Origin: Microbulbifer donghaiensis
GTDB lineage: Bacteria > Pseudomonadota > Gammaproteobacteria > Pseudomonadales > Cellvibrionaceae
Length of the DNA: 64,000 bases
NCBI RefSeq assembly: GCF_900129095.1
Contig: NZ_FQVA01000001.1
Location: 1,364,001 to 1,428,000 of the forward strand
Reading direction: 5' to 3'
Position numbers and translations under genes: made by a program. The notes under the pieces are model-generated. The model saw nothing but the letters and a program-made list of their open reading frames with translations. It had not been told where the DNA came from and did not search any database. Of this stretch, positions 46,491 through 55,874 are shown piece by piece; within the stretch, counting starts at the first letter, position 1; the number at the start of each line of letters is the position of its first letter.

Positions 46491-48557
46491 TTAGCGGCCG
46501 GATTTTTTCTCCGCAGCTTTCTTCGGCGATGATTTCGGCTCGTGTTCCTTTACCACCCGCAGTAACGGTTCGTCGGAGCGGAATATCAGACCGTGGATCT
46601 CGGTCGCGTTCTGCCCCTGCAATAGCTGCTGCAGGTATTGCACTATCTGCGCAGAGATCTCCTGGCCCGGTACCAGCACCGGGATACCCGGTGGATAGGG
46701 CACTATCTCATCCGCGCTGGTGCGGCCAACCAGATTTCGCGTCGCTTCGACGCCGTTGTCCATCAGCGGCAGTTCTTCAGTTTCGGCAAAGTAGGCATCC
46801 GCCGGCAGGCAGTTGAAGTGGGTGAATTCCGGCAATTTTCTGGCTGAAACCACGTGGCTGCGCTTGCGCGCACTGCGCGCCAATTGCTTGAGCGCATGAA
46901 TCAGGCGCAGCAGTTTGCTCTCGGTGCTGCCCAGGGTCACCAGTACCGTCACGGTGTTATAGGTGGTCTTTTCCACCTGGATACCGTACTGGTCGAACAG
47001 TTTGATCTGCATTTCCTTGCCGGAGTAGCCGCTCTCGGAAATATCGATCGTGACCTTGGTCGGATCCAGGCGGATATTGTCATTGGCGAGCGGTTCGGCG
47101 ATCAGGTCATCGCGAGTCAGCGCGCGGAAAACTCCGGTCTCGTTCACCGCCCGGCGCAGCGTCTCCACCATCTGCAGGCACTGGTTGAGGCGGCCGTAGC
47201 CCTCCATCGCCATCTGCTTACGCGCCACATCCAGGCTCGCAATCATCGCGTACTGCGGACTGGTGGAGGCGTGCATATTCAGGTTTTCGCGGAAACGATG
47301 ATCGTCGAAATCCGGATCCTGCACGTGAATCATGCTGGCCTGGGAGAAGGCCGACAGCATCTTGTGGGTACTCTGGGTGACGTAGTCGGCACCGCACTCG
47401 AGCGCCGTCGGGCGCAGTTCCGGATGGAAGTAGCCGTGGGCGTACCAGGCCTCGTCCACCAGAACTTTGACACCGCGCTCGTGGGCGTAGTCGATAATCG
47501 GCTTCAGGTCGTAGCGCAGGCCGTCGTAGGTGCAGGAGGTGATCACCAGCAGGCGCGCGTCACCGTGCTCATCGAGGGCCTGCTCAATGTCGGAACGCTT
47601 GACCGGGCCGTATATACCGAACTCCGGGTGCAACACCGATTTCAGGTATACCGGCTCGCAGCGGTTCATCACGATCGCGTGGTGCACCGACTTGTGGCAG
47701 GCCTGGTCGACGATGATCTTGCCACCGCCGCCGAGAATCTGCTGGATCACCACCTTGTTGGCGGTGGAGGTGCCGTTGGTCAGGAAAAAGGTGTGGCGCG
47801 CGCCGAAAGCCTGCGCAGCCAGGTCCTGGGCTTCCTGGATGACCGAGTGCGGTTCCAGCAGGCTGTCGAGCACCTGCACCGAAACCGACAGGTCGGTATT
47901 GAATACGTGCTCGCCCATAAAGCGGTAGAAGTCACCGACCCAGGGGCTGTTGCGCAGACTGTCGCCGCCGGAGTGTCCCGGGGTGTGCCAGGCGTCGCGC
48001 GCGGAAAATACGTATTCCTTCAGGGTATCGGCAAAGGGGGTGGAGGCCCGGCGGGCGATAAATGCCTGTACCAGGCGGAACATATGGTTGAAGTTGCCCT
48101 CGCGGCGGTCGAACAGTTCGTCGAAACGCTGGCGCAGGTTGGCGAGGGACTGCGCACTGGGGGCCGCGGTCTGGGGCGCACTACCGGCACCGGCCATGGA
48201 GCCGTGCGCCACCAAAAATATGTTGAGCTGCGAACGCAGGTCGTGCACCCGTTCGGCCAGCTCATCCGCCGCTTCCAGGCCCTGGGGGTCGCAACCGCCG
48301 TCGACGATCAGCGCCTGCAGGGTGTCCTCTTCCTGCACCAGGCGCTCCACGCCGGCCGGGGTCACAGCCTCGAAGCGCAGGCCAAAAGGATTTTCGTGCT
48401 GTGCGGCGGTGGCATTCAGAGCATTGACCCAGTCGCCCGCCAGCTGGCGATCGGCACTGATCAGGGCCACGCGGCACTCCAGTGGCTGTGCGCTCTCAGT
48501 CAGGTTGCCCAGATCAGGCATCTTCAGTTCCAAACCCATAGTCTTATCCATCAGCAT
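46491..48557 (-). CDS. Orn/Lys/Arg family decarboxylase
   Basis: A 688-residue PLP enzyme. An N-terminal receiver-like wing domain (residues 20-130) is followed by the major domain: AWHTPGHSGGDSLRNSP, FFLTNGTSTANKVV, LVDEAWYAHGYFHPEL and the PLP-lysine region STHKMLSAFSQASMIH. A C-terminal domain contains YPPGIPVLVPGQEIS, and a Lys-rich tail ends the protein. The family decarboxylates ornithine, lysine or arginine to polyamine precursors or for acid resistance; which amino acid cannot be read here. Starts at any of the first few Met codons are possible. Confidence 0.92.
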   Translation of the reverse strand: MLMDKTMGLELKMPDLGNLTESAQPLECRVALISADRQLAGDWVNALNATAAQHENPFGLRFEAVTPAGVERLVQEEDTLQALIVDGGCDPQGLEAADELAERVHDLRSQLNIFLVAHGSMAGAGSAPQTAAPSAQSLANLRQRFDELFDRREGNFNHMFRLVQAFIARRASTPFADTLKEYVFSARDAWHTPGHSGGDSLRNSPWVGDFYRFMGEHVFNTDLSVSVQVLDSLLEPHSVIQEAQDLAAQAFGARHTFFLTNGTSTANKVVIQQILGGGGKIIVDQACHKSVHHAIVMNRCEPVYLKSVLHPEFGIYGPVKRSDIEQALDEHGDARLLVITSCTYDGLRYDLKPIIDYAHERGVKVLVDEAWYAHGYFHPELRPTALECGADYVTQSTHKMLSAFSQASMIHVQDPDFDDHRFRENLNMHASTSPQYAMIASLDVARKQMAMEGYGRLNQCLQMVETLRRAVNETGVFRALTRDDLIAEPLANDNIRLDPTKVTIDISESGYSGKEMQIKLFDQYGIQVEKTTYNTVTVLVTLGSTESKLLRLIHALKQLARSARKRSHVVSARKLPEFTHFNCLPADAYFAETEELPLMDNGVEATRNLVGRTSADEIVPYPPGIPVLVPGQEISAQIVQYLQQLLQGQNATEIHGLIFRSDEPLLRVVKEHEPKSSPKKAAEKKSGR

Positions 48558-48786
48558 AGCCCGAATTTTCCCGCGGGCTGCCGTCTCGTCCTGTTAACTT
48601 TTTGATTTTATTTGGTTTTTCGATCACCAGAGGCAACCGCAATGGCCGCGGAGGGCAGTGACTCACTGGCCAAGGGGGCAAATACTAAAGGAGGACAACG
48701 GGGAATTCCGCGAAGTCGTTGGATTTAGCGTTAATTGCCAAAAGGTGACAGGCAAACCAGATCTGCTGCCATTGAAATGGTCAAAC

Positions 48787-49191
48787 TTAGAACTTTGCGC
48801 TGCGCACTCGGCCGTCGAATTCCAGGCAGTCCCGCACCCGCTGCAGCTGTACCGGCGACAGTGATTCCAGCGGGAAAAAACCGAACTCAGAATGCTCGCC
48901 GGATAGCCTGATTTCGCTTGAATCGACAAAGTGAGCGCAGAAGATAAAAACGTGGGAACTGTAAACGCGGTGGTAATAGACACCGCTGAGGTAGTCGACG
49001 CACACGTCCCGCCCCAGCTCCTCGCGGCACTCGCGCAACAGCGCCTCATGGATGGTCTCGCCGGGATCCAGTGCGCCCCCGGGTAATCCCCAGTTGTGAT
49101 CGGCGTAGGTGGCGCGCAACAGCAACACCTCGCCTAGCTCATTGGTGATCACCGCATGAGCGCTGAGGCGGTAGGTGTCTTCGAATCCCAT
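48787..49191 (-). CDS. Nudix hydrolase
   Basis: A 134-residue protein with a complete Nudix box, GALDPGETIHEALLRECREELG, around residues 39-60 (the expected Gly-x5-Glu-x7-Arg-Glu pattern). The substrate is unknown. It starts 2 bp after the end of the phospholipase gene, so the genes form a short operon. Confidence 0.9.
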   Translation of the reverse strand: MGFEDTYRLSAHAVITNELGEVLLLRATYADHNWGLPGGALDPGETIHEALLRECREELGRDVCVDYLSGVYYHRVYSSHVFIFCAHFVDSSEIRLSGEHSEFGFFPLESLSPVQLQRVRDCLEFDGRVRSAKF

Positions 49192-49193
49192 GC

Positions 49194-50348
49194 TTATAAG
49201 CCCCGAGCCAGTTCAAAGCCGAAACCCAGCGTCTGTACCGACTCATCGTAGTCGATCAGGCTCTCGCCGTAGCCATTGAAATACTTTACATAGCCGCGCA
49301 CGCGACTGCCGATCGGAAAGCTCCAGCGCAATTCCACCGCGCCGCGGTTGTCGGAGCGCAGATTGTTGCGCAGCATGATCCCGTATTGATGTCCTCCACA
49401 GCGATAGGCACCGGTCAATTCAAAGTGCCCCAGGTAAGCCTCGATATCCGGGTTGTCATCCTTCTCGCGCTTCTCGGGGATTCGGTACCAGGGTTTGAAC
49501 GAAATAAAGTAGCGGTCGTCCTTCTCGAACAGCAGGTTGGTGTAGATCCGGTTCCAGCTGCGGGAAAGGGGTTCGCTGCGGCCGTTTGACTGGTGGTTGA
49601 TCGCCACCTGGTTGGCAACATTCTGCCAACCGAACAGGCTCCAGTCATTCAACCAGGTCATGATCAATTCCGGCTCGTGATTGGTTTCCCGGAATGGCGC
49701 CGAAATTTCCGAGTTGTAGGCCTGCCAGAAACTGCGGTTGGTATAGGCGACACTCATAAAGGAGGCCTGCCCGAGAAATCCGCGCCAAACCGGCACCTGG
49801 ACCGACAACTGGAACTGCACTTCGACCTTGTCCAGTTTGTCCAGGGTTTCACCGGCAAACTCGACACCCTCGAGCCCGGCCTTGTTTGGCGACGGGTTGT
49901 AGACGGCGGGCAGCAGATAGTTCACCTTGTGGGATGCGAGGGTGAATGGATTACTGGCGGCTTCACGGATGGCAAGGGCAGCCTGCGAAGTGCCAACGAC
50001 CGGGACTTCCTCGACAGGAGACTGTCCCCTGGGCTCAGGCAGCGTATCTACAGGCTGCATCCCCTCGGGCGGGCGCGCTTCCCGCTGCATCGGCGGACCA
50101 TAGACCTGCTGCGCGCAGAAGCGCCGCATCTCATCCAGGGTGGTGCTGGCAGGCGCCCCCACCAGCTGTTCGCGCAGGCAGTTTTCCTCCTGCTCCTCCG
50201 GGCTGATCGCGGTAGCTTCTTCCAGCGCCTTCTGTACGGATTCAGTGGCTTCCTGCAGCGCGTCTTGCGATACAGCCTCCGCAGCCCCGACATCTACCGC
50301 GAGCAAAGCGGCGATGCCGAGCCCCCCAAACAACTTAAATAGCGGCAA
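49194..50348 (-). CDS. pldA: outer-membrane phospholipase A1 (first of two)
   Basis: A 384-residue OMPLA-type protein. A signal peptide precedes a roughly 120-residue Glu/Pro-rich periplasmic extension absent from short homologues, and then the 12-strand barrel. The catalytic motif NHQSNGRS supplies His252 and Ser254, with the supporting Asn in SWNRIYTN. NNLRSDNRGAVELRWSFP and YVKYFNGYGESLIDYD are strong family signatures. The enzyme hydrolyses mislocalised phospholipids. It follows its paralogue by 50 bp and precedes the Nudix gene. Confidence 0.92.
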   Translation of the reverse strand: MPLFKLFGGLGIAALLAVDVGAAEAVSQDALQEATESVQKALEEATAISPEEQEENCLREQLVGAPASTTLDEMRRFCAQQVYGPPMQREARPPEGMQPVDTLPEPRGQSPVEEVPVVGTSQAALAIREAASNPFTLASHKVNYLLPAVYNPSPNKAGLEGVEFAGETLDKLDKVEVQFQLSVQVPVWRGFLGQASFMSVAYTNRSFWQAYNSEISAPFRETNHEPELIMTWLNDWSLFGWQNVANQVAINHQSNGRSEPLSRSWNRIYTNLLFEKDDRYFISFKPWYRIPEKREKDDNPDIEAYLGHFELTGAYRCGGHQYGIMLRNNLRSDNRGAVELRWSFPIGSRVRGYVKYFNGYGESLIDYDESVQTLGFGFELARGL

Positions 50349-50398
50349 AACTGGATCTCCGTGGCATAGCTCTGAGCAAACCAGAATTATTCCACGGT

Positions 50399-51448
50399 CT
50401 AGAATCCCTCTGCCACCTCTATGCCAATCCCCAGCGATTCCTGCAGCCGATCGTAGTGCATCAGACCTTCGCCGTAGCCATTAAAATACCGCACAAATCC
50501 GCGCAACCGCTGCCCCACGGGAAAGCTCCACCGCAACTCAACGGCACCGCGGTTGTCTGAACGAAGGTTGTTACGCAATATCATCGAGGTGCCAAAGCGA
50601 TCGCCGCGAAACCCACCACTCAGCTCGAAATTCCCCATGTAAAACTCGATATCCGGGTTGTCGTCCCCAACTTTATCTTCCGGAATACGGTACCAGGGCT
50701 TGAAGGCGAGGAAATAACTCTCTCGCTCGAAAATGAAATTGGTATAGATGCGATTCCAACCCCGCGACATCTCACCATCGCTTCCATTGGATTGATGACT
50801 GAAAGCTAACTGGGTGGCGACGCTGTCGAATCCGAAAAGCTGCCAGTCCGTGAGCCAGGTGAAAATCAGTTCCGGCTCGTGAATACTCTCGCGGAAAGGC
50901 GCGGAAGGAGTATAAGCCTGCCAAAAGCTACGATTGGTATAGGCTGCGCTGATAACCGACGAAGGTCCCAGCAAGCCGCGCCAGACAGGTACCTGCACCG
51001 AAAGCTGGAATTCCATTTCAAGTGATTGGGCGTCAATGCTTTCGGCATTACCGACATCCAATTCCTCATTAGTATTGTTATAAGCGGCGGGAAGCACATA
51101 ACTGGCTTTATGCGAAACCAAGGAGAAGCGATTACTGGCCGCGTCATGGACGGCCTGCATGTTATCTCTCAGGCTCGAAGATTGGCGACTTGACCCGCTG
51201 GGGCGGCGCGTAACCGCGGGATACTGCTCGGACGCTTCCGGCGTGGCTATGCCCACTGGCGCCGGTTCAGGTAACGGTGTCTCTCGCTGTTGTGCAGTGA
51301 CATATTTGGCGCCGCTGTATAGCTCCCGACTGCCCTGTTCGGCCAGGGCCACCGCTTTCAGCAGCGACTCCTGACCAAAAGACATTACCGGGAAGCAAAG
51401 CAACGACACCAACCACATCAAACTTCCCTGTTGACGGGTGGTGATCAC
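50399..51448 (-). CDS. pldA: outer-membrane phospholipase A1 (second paralogue)
   Basis: A 349-residue paralogue of the downstream gene, with a GTG start and AAGGAG 8 bases upstream. After the signal peptide (...FPVMSFGQ) and a shorter, different linker, the barrel shares long stretches with its neighbour. The catalytic HQSNG gives His218 and Ser220. The two barrels are clearly a tandem duplication, while the N-terminal linkers have diverged. Both active sites look intact. Confidence 0.9.
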   Translation of the reverse strand: MITTRQQGSLMWLVSLLCFPVMSFGQESLLKAVALAEQGSRELYSGAKYVTAQQRETPLPEPAPVGIATPEASEQYPAVTRRPSGSSRQSSSLRDNMQAVHDAASNRFSLVSHKASYVLPAAYNNTNEELDVGNAESIDAQSLEMEFQLSVQVPVWRGLLGPSSVISAAYTNRSFWQAYTPSAPFRESIHEPELIFTWLTDWQLFGFDSVATQLAFSHQSNGSDGEMSRGWNRIYTNFIFERESYFLAFKPWYRIPEDKVGDDNPDIEFYMGNFELSGGFRGDRFGTSMILRNNLRSDNRGAVELRWSFPVGQRLRGFVRYFNGYGEGLMHYDRLQESLGIGIEVAEGF

Positions 51449-51565
51449 GGTGGTGGCTCCTTGCCATTAACCCCGCAAGTTTAGACAGAAGACTGCCGGC
51501 TCACCGCAAGCTGCTCACCGGCGCCGGGGCTTTCAACGGATCGAACGCTGTCCTGCCCAGCAGCT

Positions 51566-52291
51566 TCAGATGTTGATACCAAGCAACTGCGGCGACCACT
51601 CCAGGTCCCGCAACCTCACCTGCCACAGGCGACCAGTGCTGGAAGGCCAGTCGTATCCGACCAGCAGACCACGGCTATTCACATAGCAGTGCGCGTCCCG
51701 CTCGGCCTCGTCGCCCTGGTAGATATACGCGCTGATGTCCGGGCCCAGCTCCTGAGTCCGCGGGATCGCGATATCACCGACCATGGGCCTGGCGCTGCGG
51801 TGACTGACACGCGGCGCCAGTAGCTTGCCCCGCTGGGACGGATCGACGATATCCGGCGTGACCACCTCCAGGCCGTCGGTGAACTGCTCGAGCTTCAGTA
51901 ACAGAGGCCCCATGAAAATCCGCATCAGCGGAAACAGCAGACGGCCGCGACCGGCTACCGTCGCTTGCTGTGGACCGTTGGGACCAGTCCAGTCAACCTC
52001 TATCAAGTCGCCCAGTTTCGGGGCTTCGCCGTCGGCGCTGCGCAGGCGGTAGTGTGCATTGACCTCGTCCACCTCATCGCGCCAGCAAACCCGACACTCG
52101 CTGACCAGCCCCTCGCGCAGCCGCGCGCGCACCTCCATGCCAAAGCCCTGCTCGCCGACCAGGCGTTGGCTGACCAGGGTACGCACGCCCTCGTCATCTT
52201 CACCCAGTTGCCAGCTGTCCTGAACCGGCATCTCGCGGCCGTCACAGCTGTAGTGATAGCGCCCCTGTGCCAGTGTTGAAATCAATCGCAT
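51566..52291 (-). CDS. hypothetical protein
   Basis: 241 residues from MRLISTLAQGRYHYSCDGREM, chosen because GGAGG lies 10 bases upstream. The protein is rich in beta-type sequence, with no signal peptide or membrane helix; segments such as YVNSRGLLVGYDWPSSTGRLWQVRL suggest a beta-barrel or lipocalin-like fold. I do not recognise the family. Codon use matches the genome, so it is a real gene. It lies upstream of the pldA pair in the same direction. Confidence 0.6.
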   Translation of the reverse strand: MRLISTLAQGRYHYSCDGREMPVQDSWQLGEDDEGVRTLVSQRLVGEQGFGMEVRARLREGLVSECRVCWRDEVDEVNAHYRLRSADGEAPKLGDLIEVDWTGPNGPQQATVAGRGRLLFPLMRIFMGPLLLKLEQFTDGLEVVTPDIVDPSQRGKLLAPRVSHRSARPMVGDIAIPRTQELGPDISAYIYQGDEAERDAHCYVNSRGLLVGYDWPSSTGRLWQVRLRDLEWSPQLLGINI

Positions 52292-52453
52292 TGCAGACCA
52301 TCCTCCCTGTCCACCGCACGCACCAATTTGATGCATTTATTGGTGCGTGACACCGAACTCATGTCTGCAGAAAGTATTGCACATGGGGGCAATATTGCGC
52401 CGCGATTGACGCCCGGATTCTCCCCAATAAAACGAGTATCTACCCGGCAAAAA

Positions 52454-52963
52454 TTACAGGTAACGCTGCCAGAAATGGGCCTGTCCCATCTCCTCATCCA
52501 GCGTGTAAGGTTTGAACCCGGCCCTGCGATACGCGATTTGCGCGGGCAGGTTTTTCTCCAGTACTTCCATCGTCAGTTTGCAGCAGCCGCGGCTCCGGGC
52601 CTCATCCGCAACCAGGTCCAGCATTGCGCCACAGACACCGCCACCGCGCGCATTTTCGCTGACGATCACATCGTGAATATTCACCAGCGGCGCGCAGACA
52701 AAGGTCGAAAAGCCCATAAAGCAATTGACCAGCCCGAGCGCTTGATCGCCGCGATATGCGAGCACGCTGAAGGCGCCGGGAAATTCTGCCAATTTTCCCA
52801 CCAGCTGCTCGCGACAATATGCGGACAGCGGCTCGCCGCCACCGAACGGATCGCGCGCGTATTCATCCATCAGCTCGAGAATATCCTGCGCATGTTTTTC
52901 ATTGCGGTAATCCGCGATCAGGGTACTTACCTGCGTGGCAGCATCGAACATAATTCCATCCAA
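52454..52963 (-). CDS. GNAT-family N-acetyltransferase
   Basis: A 169-residue protein with the GNAT fold. VSENARGGGVCGAMLDLVADEARSRG is the acetyl-CoA-binding region (normally RGxGxG/A; here RGGGVCGA), followed by LEVLEKNLPAQIAYRRAGF. The acceptor is unknown. A start at the fifth residue (MFDAATQ) is also possible. Confidence 0.88.
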   Translation of the reverse strand: MDGIMFDAATQVSTLIADYRNEKHAQDILELMDEYARDPFGGGEPLSAYCREQLVGKLAEFPGAFSVLAYRGDQALGLVNCFMGFSTFVCAPLVNIHDVIVSENARGGGVCGAMLDLVADEARSRGCCKLTMEVLEKNLPAQIAYRRAGFKPYTLDEEMGQAHFWQRYL

Positions 52964-53009
52964 TTATTTCTTCTGAGTTCTGACTGTGAGAGCGCCGTCA
53001 GAACAGGGC

Positions 53010-53207
53010 TCAATCGGGTCGGTTTTCCAGGCCGGGAGAGACTGAGTCTTCAGCCTCTTCAGTGTTCGCAAAGCGGCGCAGGTAATTGCGCAGGCGCGTG
53101 CGCTGCGCGAGAAGCCAGCGAACGCGGATGCGATGGCGGCAGAGCGGACTGGCGCGATAGGAGATGCGTCGGCGCCTGCCGGGCGCGCGGGTTCTTCTTC
53201 TGCCCAT
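53010..53207 (-). CDS. small basic protein (probable)
   Basis: A 65-residue frame beginning MGRRRTRAPGRRRRIS, very rich in Arg up to about residue 48, then turning acidic (NTEEAEDS). GC at third positions and CGC/CTG preference match real genes here better than the two competing minus-strand frames. No family recognised. It lies between the GNAT and the carbonic anhydrase, facing away from the latter. GGAG lies about 11 bases upstream of the ATG. Confidence 0.45.
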   Translation of the reverse strand: MGRRRTRAPGRRRRISYRASPLCRHRIRVRWLLAQRTRLRNYLRRFANTEEAEDSVSPGLENRPD

Positions 53208-53343
53208 AGTTTCCACACTCCAGGTTAAAGGCGCAGACTAACAGATAGCGGTGCCGGAGTTCACGGCCAATCCTATTGGCCAGCGCGGACAAAGCCGTTA
53301 TCCTCGCAGGCTAATGGACAATCAGTCACACTAGGAAAGCCCC

Positions 53344-54000
53344 TTGCGCCCGCTCAAGCATCTAATTGAAAAAAACCGTCACTGGTCACTCGCCACCCGC
53401 GAGCAGAAGCCCGACTTCTTTATCAAGCTGTCCGAACAGCAGTCACCTGAATACCTGTGGATCGGCTGCGCCGACAGCCGCGTTCCCGCCAACGAAATCG
53501 TCGGCCTGCTGCCCGGCGAGCTGTTCGTACACCGCAATGTGGCCAATGTCGTGGTACACACGGATCTCAACTGCCTGTCGGTACTGCAATACGCCGTCGA
53601 GATTCTCAAGGTCAAGCACATCATCGTCTGCGGCCACTACGGTTGCGGTGGCGTTCAGGCGGCACTGCAGAATCAACAGCTGGGGCTGATCGACAACTGG
53701 CTGCGCCATATTCAGGATGTACGCGACAAGCACCACACGCTGATCGATCTGTTCCAGCAGCAGGAACGCACCGACTTACTGTGCGAACTGAACGTGCTGG
53801 AGCAGGTTATCCACGTGTGTCAGACCACTATCGTGCGCGACGCCTGGCGCTCCGGGCAGAAGCTGTCGGTCAATGGCTGGGTCTACGGGCTCAAGGATGG
53901 CCTGGTGCACGACCTGGGGATCTCCATCACCCACCCGGGAGAGATCGCAGAGGTCTATCACAGTGCGCTGACCACTATCGCCCAGCGCGACACCGAGTAG
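53344..54000 (+). CDS. can: beta-class carbonic anhydrase
   Basis: A 218-residue zinc enzyme interconverting CO2 and bicarbonate. The zinc ligands are Cys42 (IGCADSRVP), His98 and Cys101 (VCGHYGCGG), with the Asp44-Arg46 dyad. The start codon is TTG, preceded by AGGA. The length and the NAWRSGQ-like region (DAWRSGQKLSVNGWVYGLKDG) match the Can type. A terminator separates it from the next gene. Confidence 0.96.
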   Translation: MRPLKHLIEKNRHWSLATREQKPDFFIKLSEQQSPEYLWIGCADSRVPANEIVGLLPGELFVHRNVANVVVHTDLNCLSVLQYAVEILKVKHIIVCGHYGCGGVQAALQNQQLGLIDNWLRHIQDVRDKHHTLIDLFQQQERTDLLCELNVLEQVIHVCQTTIVRDAWRSGQKLSVNGWVYGLKDGLVHDLGISITHPGEIAEVYHSALTTIAQRDTE

Positions 54001-54048
54001 CGACTTTCGCGAATATTTTCCTTAATATTCCCCGTCCAAATTCAATAG

Positions 54049-54070
54049 GCCCGGCTCTGCCGGGCTTTCT
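54049..54070 (+). terminator. Rho-independent terminator after the carbonic anhydrase
   Basis: GCCCGGC-TCT-GCCGGGC followed by TTTCT. The stem is 7 bp of GC pairs with a 3-base loop and a short U-rich tail. Confidence 0.75.
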
Positions 54071-54090
54071 ATATCTGTCCGGGGGAATCA

Positions 54091-55752
54091 ATGGCCGAAT
54101 ACCGCGTTTGGGAATGTCAGATCTGTGGCTGGATTTACGATGAAGCCAAGGGCTGGCCCGAAGACGGTATAGCCCCGGGCACCCGCTGGGAGGACATCCC
54201 CGACGACTGGTGCTGCCCCGAGTGCGGCGCGGCCAAGCAGGATTTCGAGATGCTGGCGGTGACTCCGCAGCGCCAGCCGCAGGAGACCGCGCCCCTATCC
54301 GCGGCCACATCGACCGGATCTGAGCCGGCGTTGCCCGAAACCGCGGGCACCAAGAGCGGCTACCGCATCTGGGAGTGCATGGTGTGCGGCTGGGTCTACG
54401 ACGAGTCCCAGGGCTGGCCGGAAGACGGTATTGCCCCCGGCACCCGCTGGGAGGATATTCCGGAAGACTGGTGCTGCCCCCAGTGCGGCGTGGGTAAGGA
54501 CGAGTTCGATATGGTGCTGGTGGCCGAGGCGGTGGCAGAACCGGCGCCTGCGACAGCGAGCGAGCGCGGCCCGCAGGCCGAAAAAGAGCCTCTAGTCATC
54601 ATCGGCACCGGCCTCGCCGGCTACAACCTGGCGCGCGAGTTCCGCAAACTCGATCAGTCCACCCCCCTGCTGCTGATTACCGGCGACGATGGCACGGCCT
54701 ACTCCAAGCCACTGCTATCGGCGTCCCTGGCGCACGGCAAGACACCGCAGCAGCTGGCCAGCGCGTCCGCCGAGGAAATGGCGCGGGAGCTGAATGCGGA
54801 AATCCTGGTACACACGTTCGTTACCGGCATCGATGCCGCAGCGAAAACCCTGGCGCTGGCAGCGGAAAACGGCAGCCACAGCGCCGAATTGCGCTACGGC
54901 AAGCTGGTGCTGGCCACCGGTGCAGGCTGTCGGGCGCTGCCGGCCATCGACGGCGACGGCCTCGCGCGCCTGTTCCGCGTCAACAGCCTCGGCGACTACC
55001 ACCGTTTCCGCACCGCCCTGGTGGGGCGCAAGCGTGTGCTGCTGCTGGGCGCCGGCCTGATCGGCAGCGAATTCGCCAACGACCTGATTCAGGCCGGATT
55101 CGCCGTCGATATGGTGGACCCTCTGGACTGGCCGCTGGCCACCCTGCTGCCGGAGGCCGCCGGCCGCGACATCCAGCGCACCCTCGAGTCTCATGGCGTC
55201 CGCTTCCACGGCAATACCCGGGTCGCCCGGCTGGATCGCTGCGGCGGAGGTATCCGCGCGCAGCTGGACAGCGGCGAACATATTGAAGCCGATATCGCCC
55301 TGGCCGCCCTCGGCCTGCAGGCCAACACCGAGCTCGCCGAGATGGCGGGCCTCGCGGTTAATCGCGGTGTCGTCGTGAACCGCCAGCTACAGAGCAGCAA
55401 TGCCGACATCTTCGCCCTCGGTGACTGCGCCGAGGTGGACGGCCACCAGCTCTATTTTGTCGCACCGCTGGTGGCCTGCGCCCGCGCCCTGGCCAAAACC
55501 CTGAGCGGCGAGCCCACATCGGTCCACTACGGCACCATTCCGGTAGCGGTCAAGACCACCCTGCGCCCGACCACGGTCTGCCCGCCGCGCCGCGGCGCCG
55601 AGGGCAGCTGGCATATCGACAGCTCGACGAGCGGCGTACAGGCGGAATTCCGCGACACCGACGGCCGCCTGCTCGGCTTTGCGCTGACCGGTTCGGCCAT
55701 CGCCGCGCGGGACAAACTGACCACCGAGTGTGTCCCGCTGATGGACGACTAA
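54091..55752 (+). CDS. double rubredoxin fused to FAD-dependent rubredoxin reductase
   Basis: A 553-residue three-domain protein. Rubredoxin 1 has Cys9, Cys12, Cys42 and Cys45 (CQICG, CCPECG). Rubredoxin 2 has Cys96, Cys99, Cys129 and Cys132 (CMVCG, CCPQCG) and is nearly identical in the intervening [17 protein letters not shown]. From about residue 165 a pyridine-nucleotide disulfide-type flavoprotein follows: [11 protein letters not shown] for [17 protein letters not shown] for NAD(P)H and [13 protein letters not shown]. It should pass electrons from NAD(P)H through FAD to tethered rubredoxins, for an alkane hydroxylase or oxygen/peroxide reductase elsewhere; the final acceptor is unknown. 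Confidence 0.92.
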   Translation: MAEYRVWECQICGWIYDEAKGWPEDGIAPGTRWEDIPDDWCCPECGAAKQDFEMLAVTPQRQPQETAPLSAATSTGSEPALPETAGTKSGYRIWECMVCGWVYDESQGWPEDGIAPGTRWEDIPEDWCCPQCGVGKDEFDMVLVAEAVAEPAPATASERGPQAEKEPLVIIGTGLAGYNLAREFRKLDQSTPLLLITGDDGTAYSKPLLSASLAHGKTPQQLASASAEEMARELNAEILVHTFVTGIDAAAKTLALAAENGSHSAELRYGKLVLATGAGCRALPAIDGDGLARLFRVNSLGDYHRFRTALVGRKRVLLLGAGLIGSEFANDLIQAGFAVDMVDPLDWPLATLLPEAAGRDIQRTLESHGVRFHGNTRVARLDRCGGGIRAQLDSGEHIEADIALAALGLQANTELAEMAGLAVNRGVVVNRQLQSSNADIFALGDCAEVDGHQLYFVAPLVACARALAKTLSGEPTSVHYGTIPVAVKTTLRPTTVCPPRRGAEGSWHIDSSTSGVQAEFRDTDGRLLGFALTGSAIAARDKLTTECVPLMDD

Positions 55753-55874
55753 CGACCTGGGCAGCACCCCGAACACAGCCGGAAATGGCCGTTCCGAGGC
55801 AAAACGCGCAATATCGACGCTTTTGCCGTAGAATGGCCGCCAGCACAGATTTTGCACAAATATTGATCGACGGT

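Noticed and set aside
48658-48864. Possible plus-strand small gene beside a strong AAAGGAGG sequence
   Set aside because: No start codon lies at a proper distance after the AAAGGAGG, and the frame runs into the antisense of the Nudix gene.
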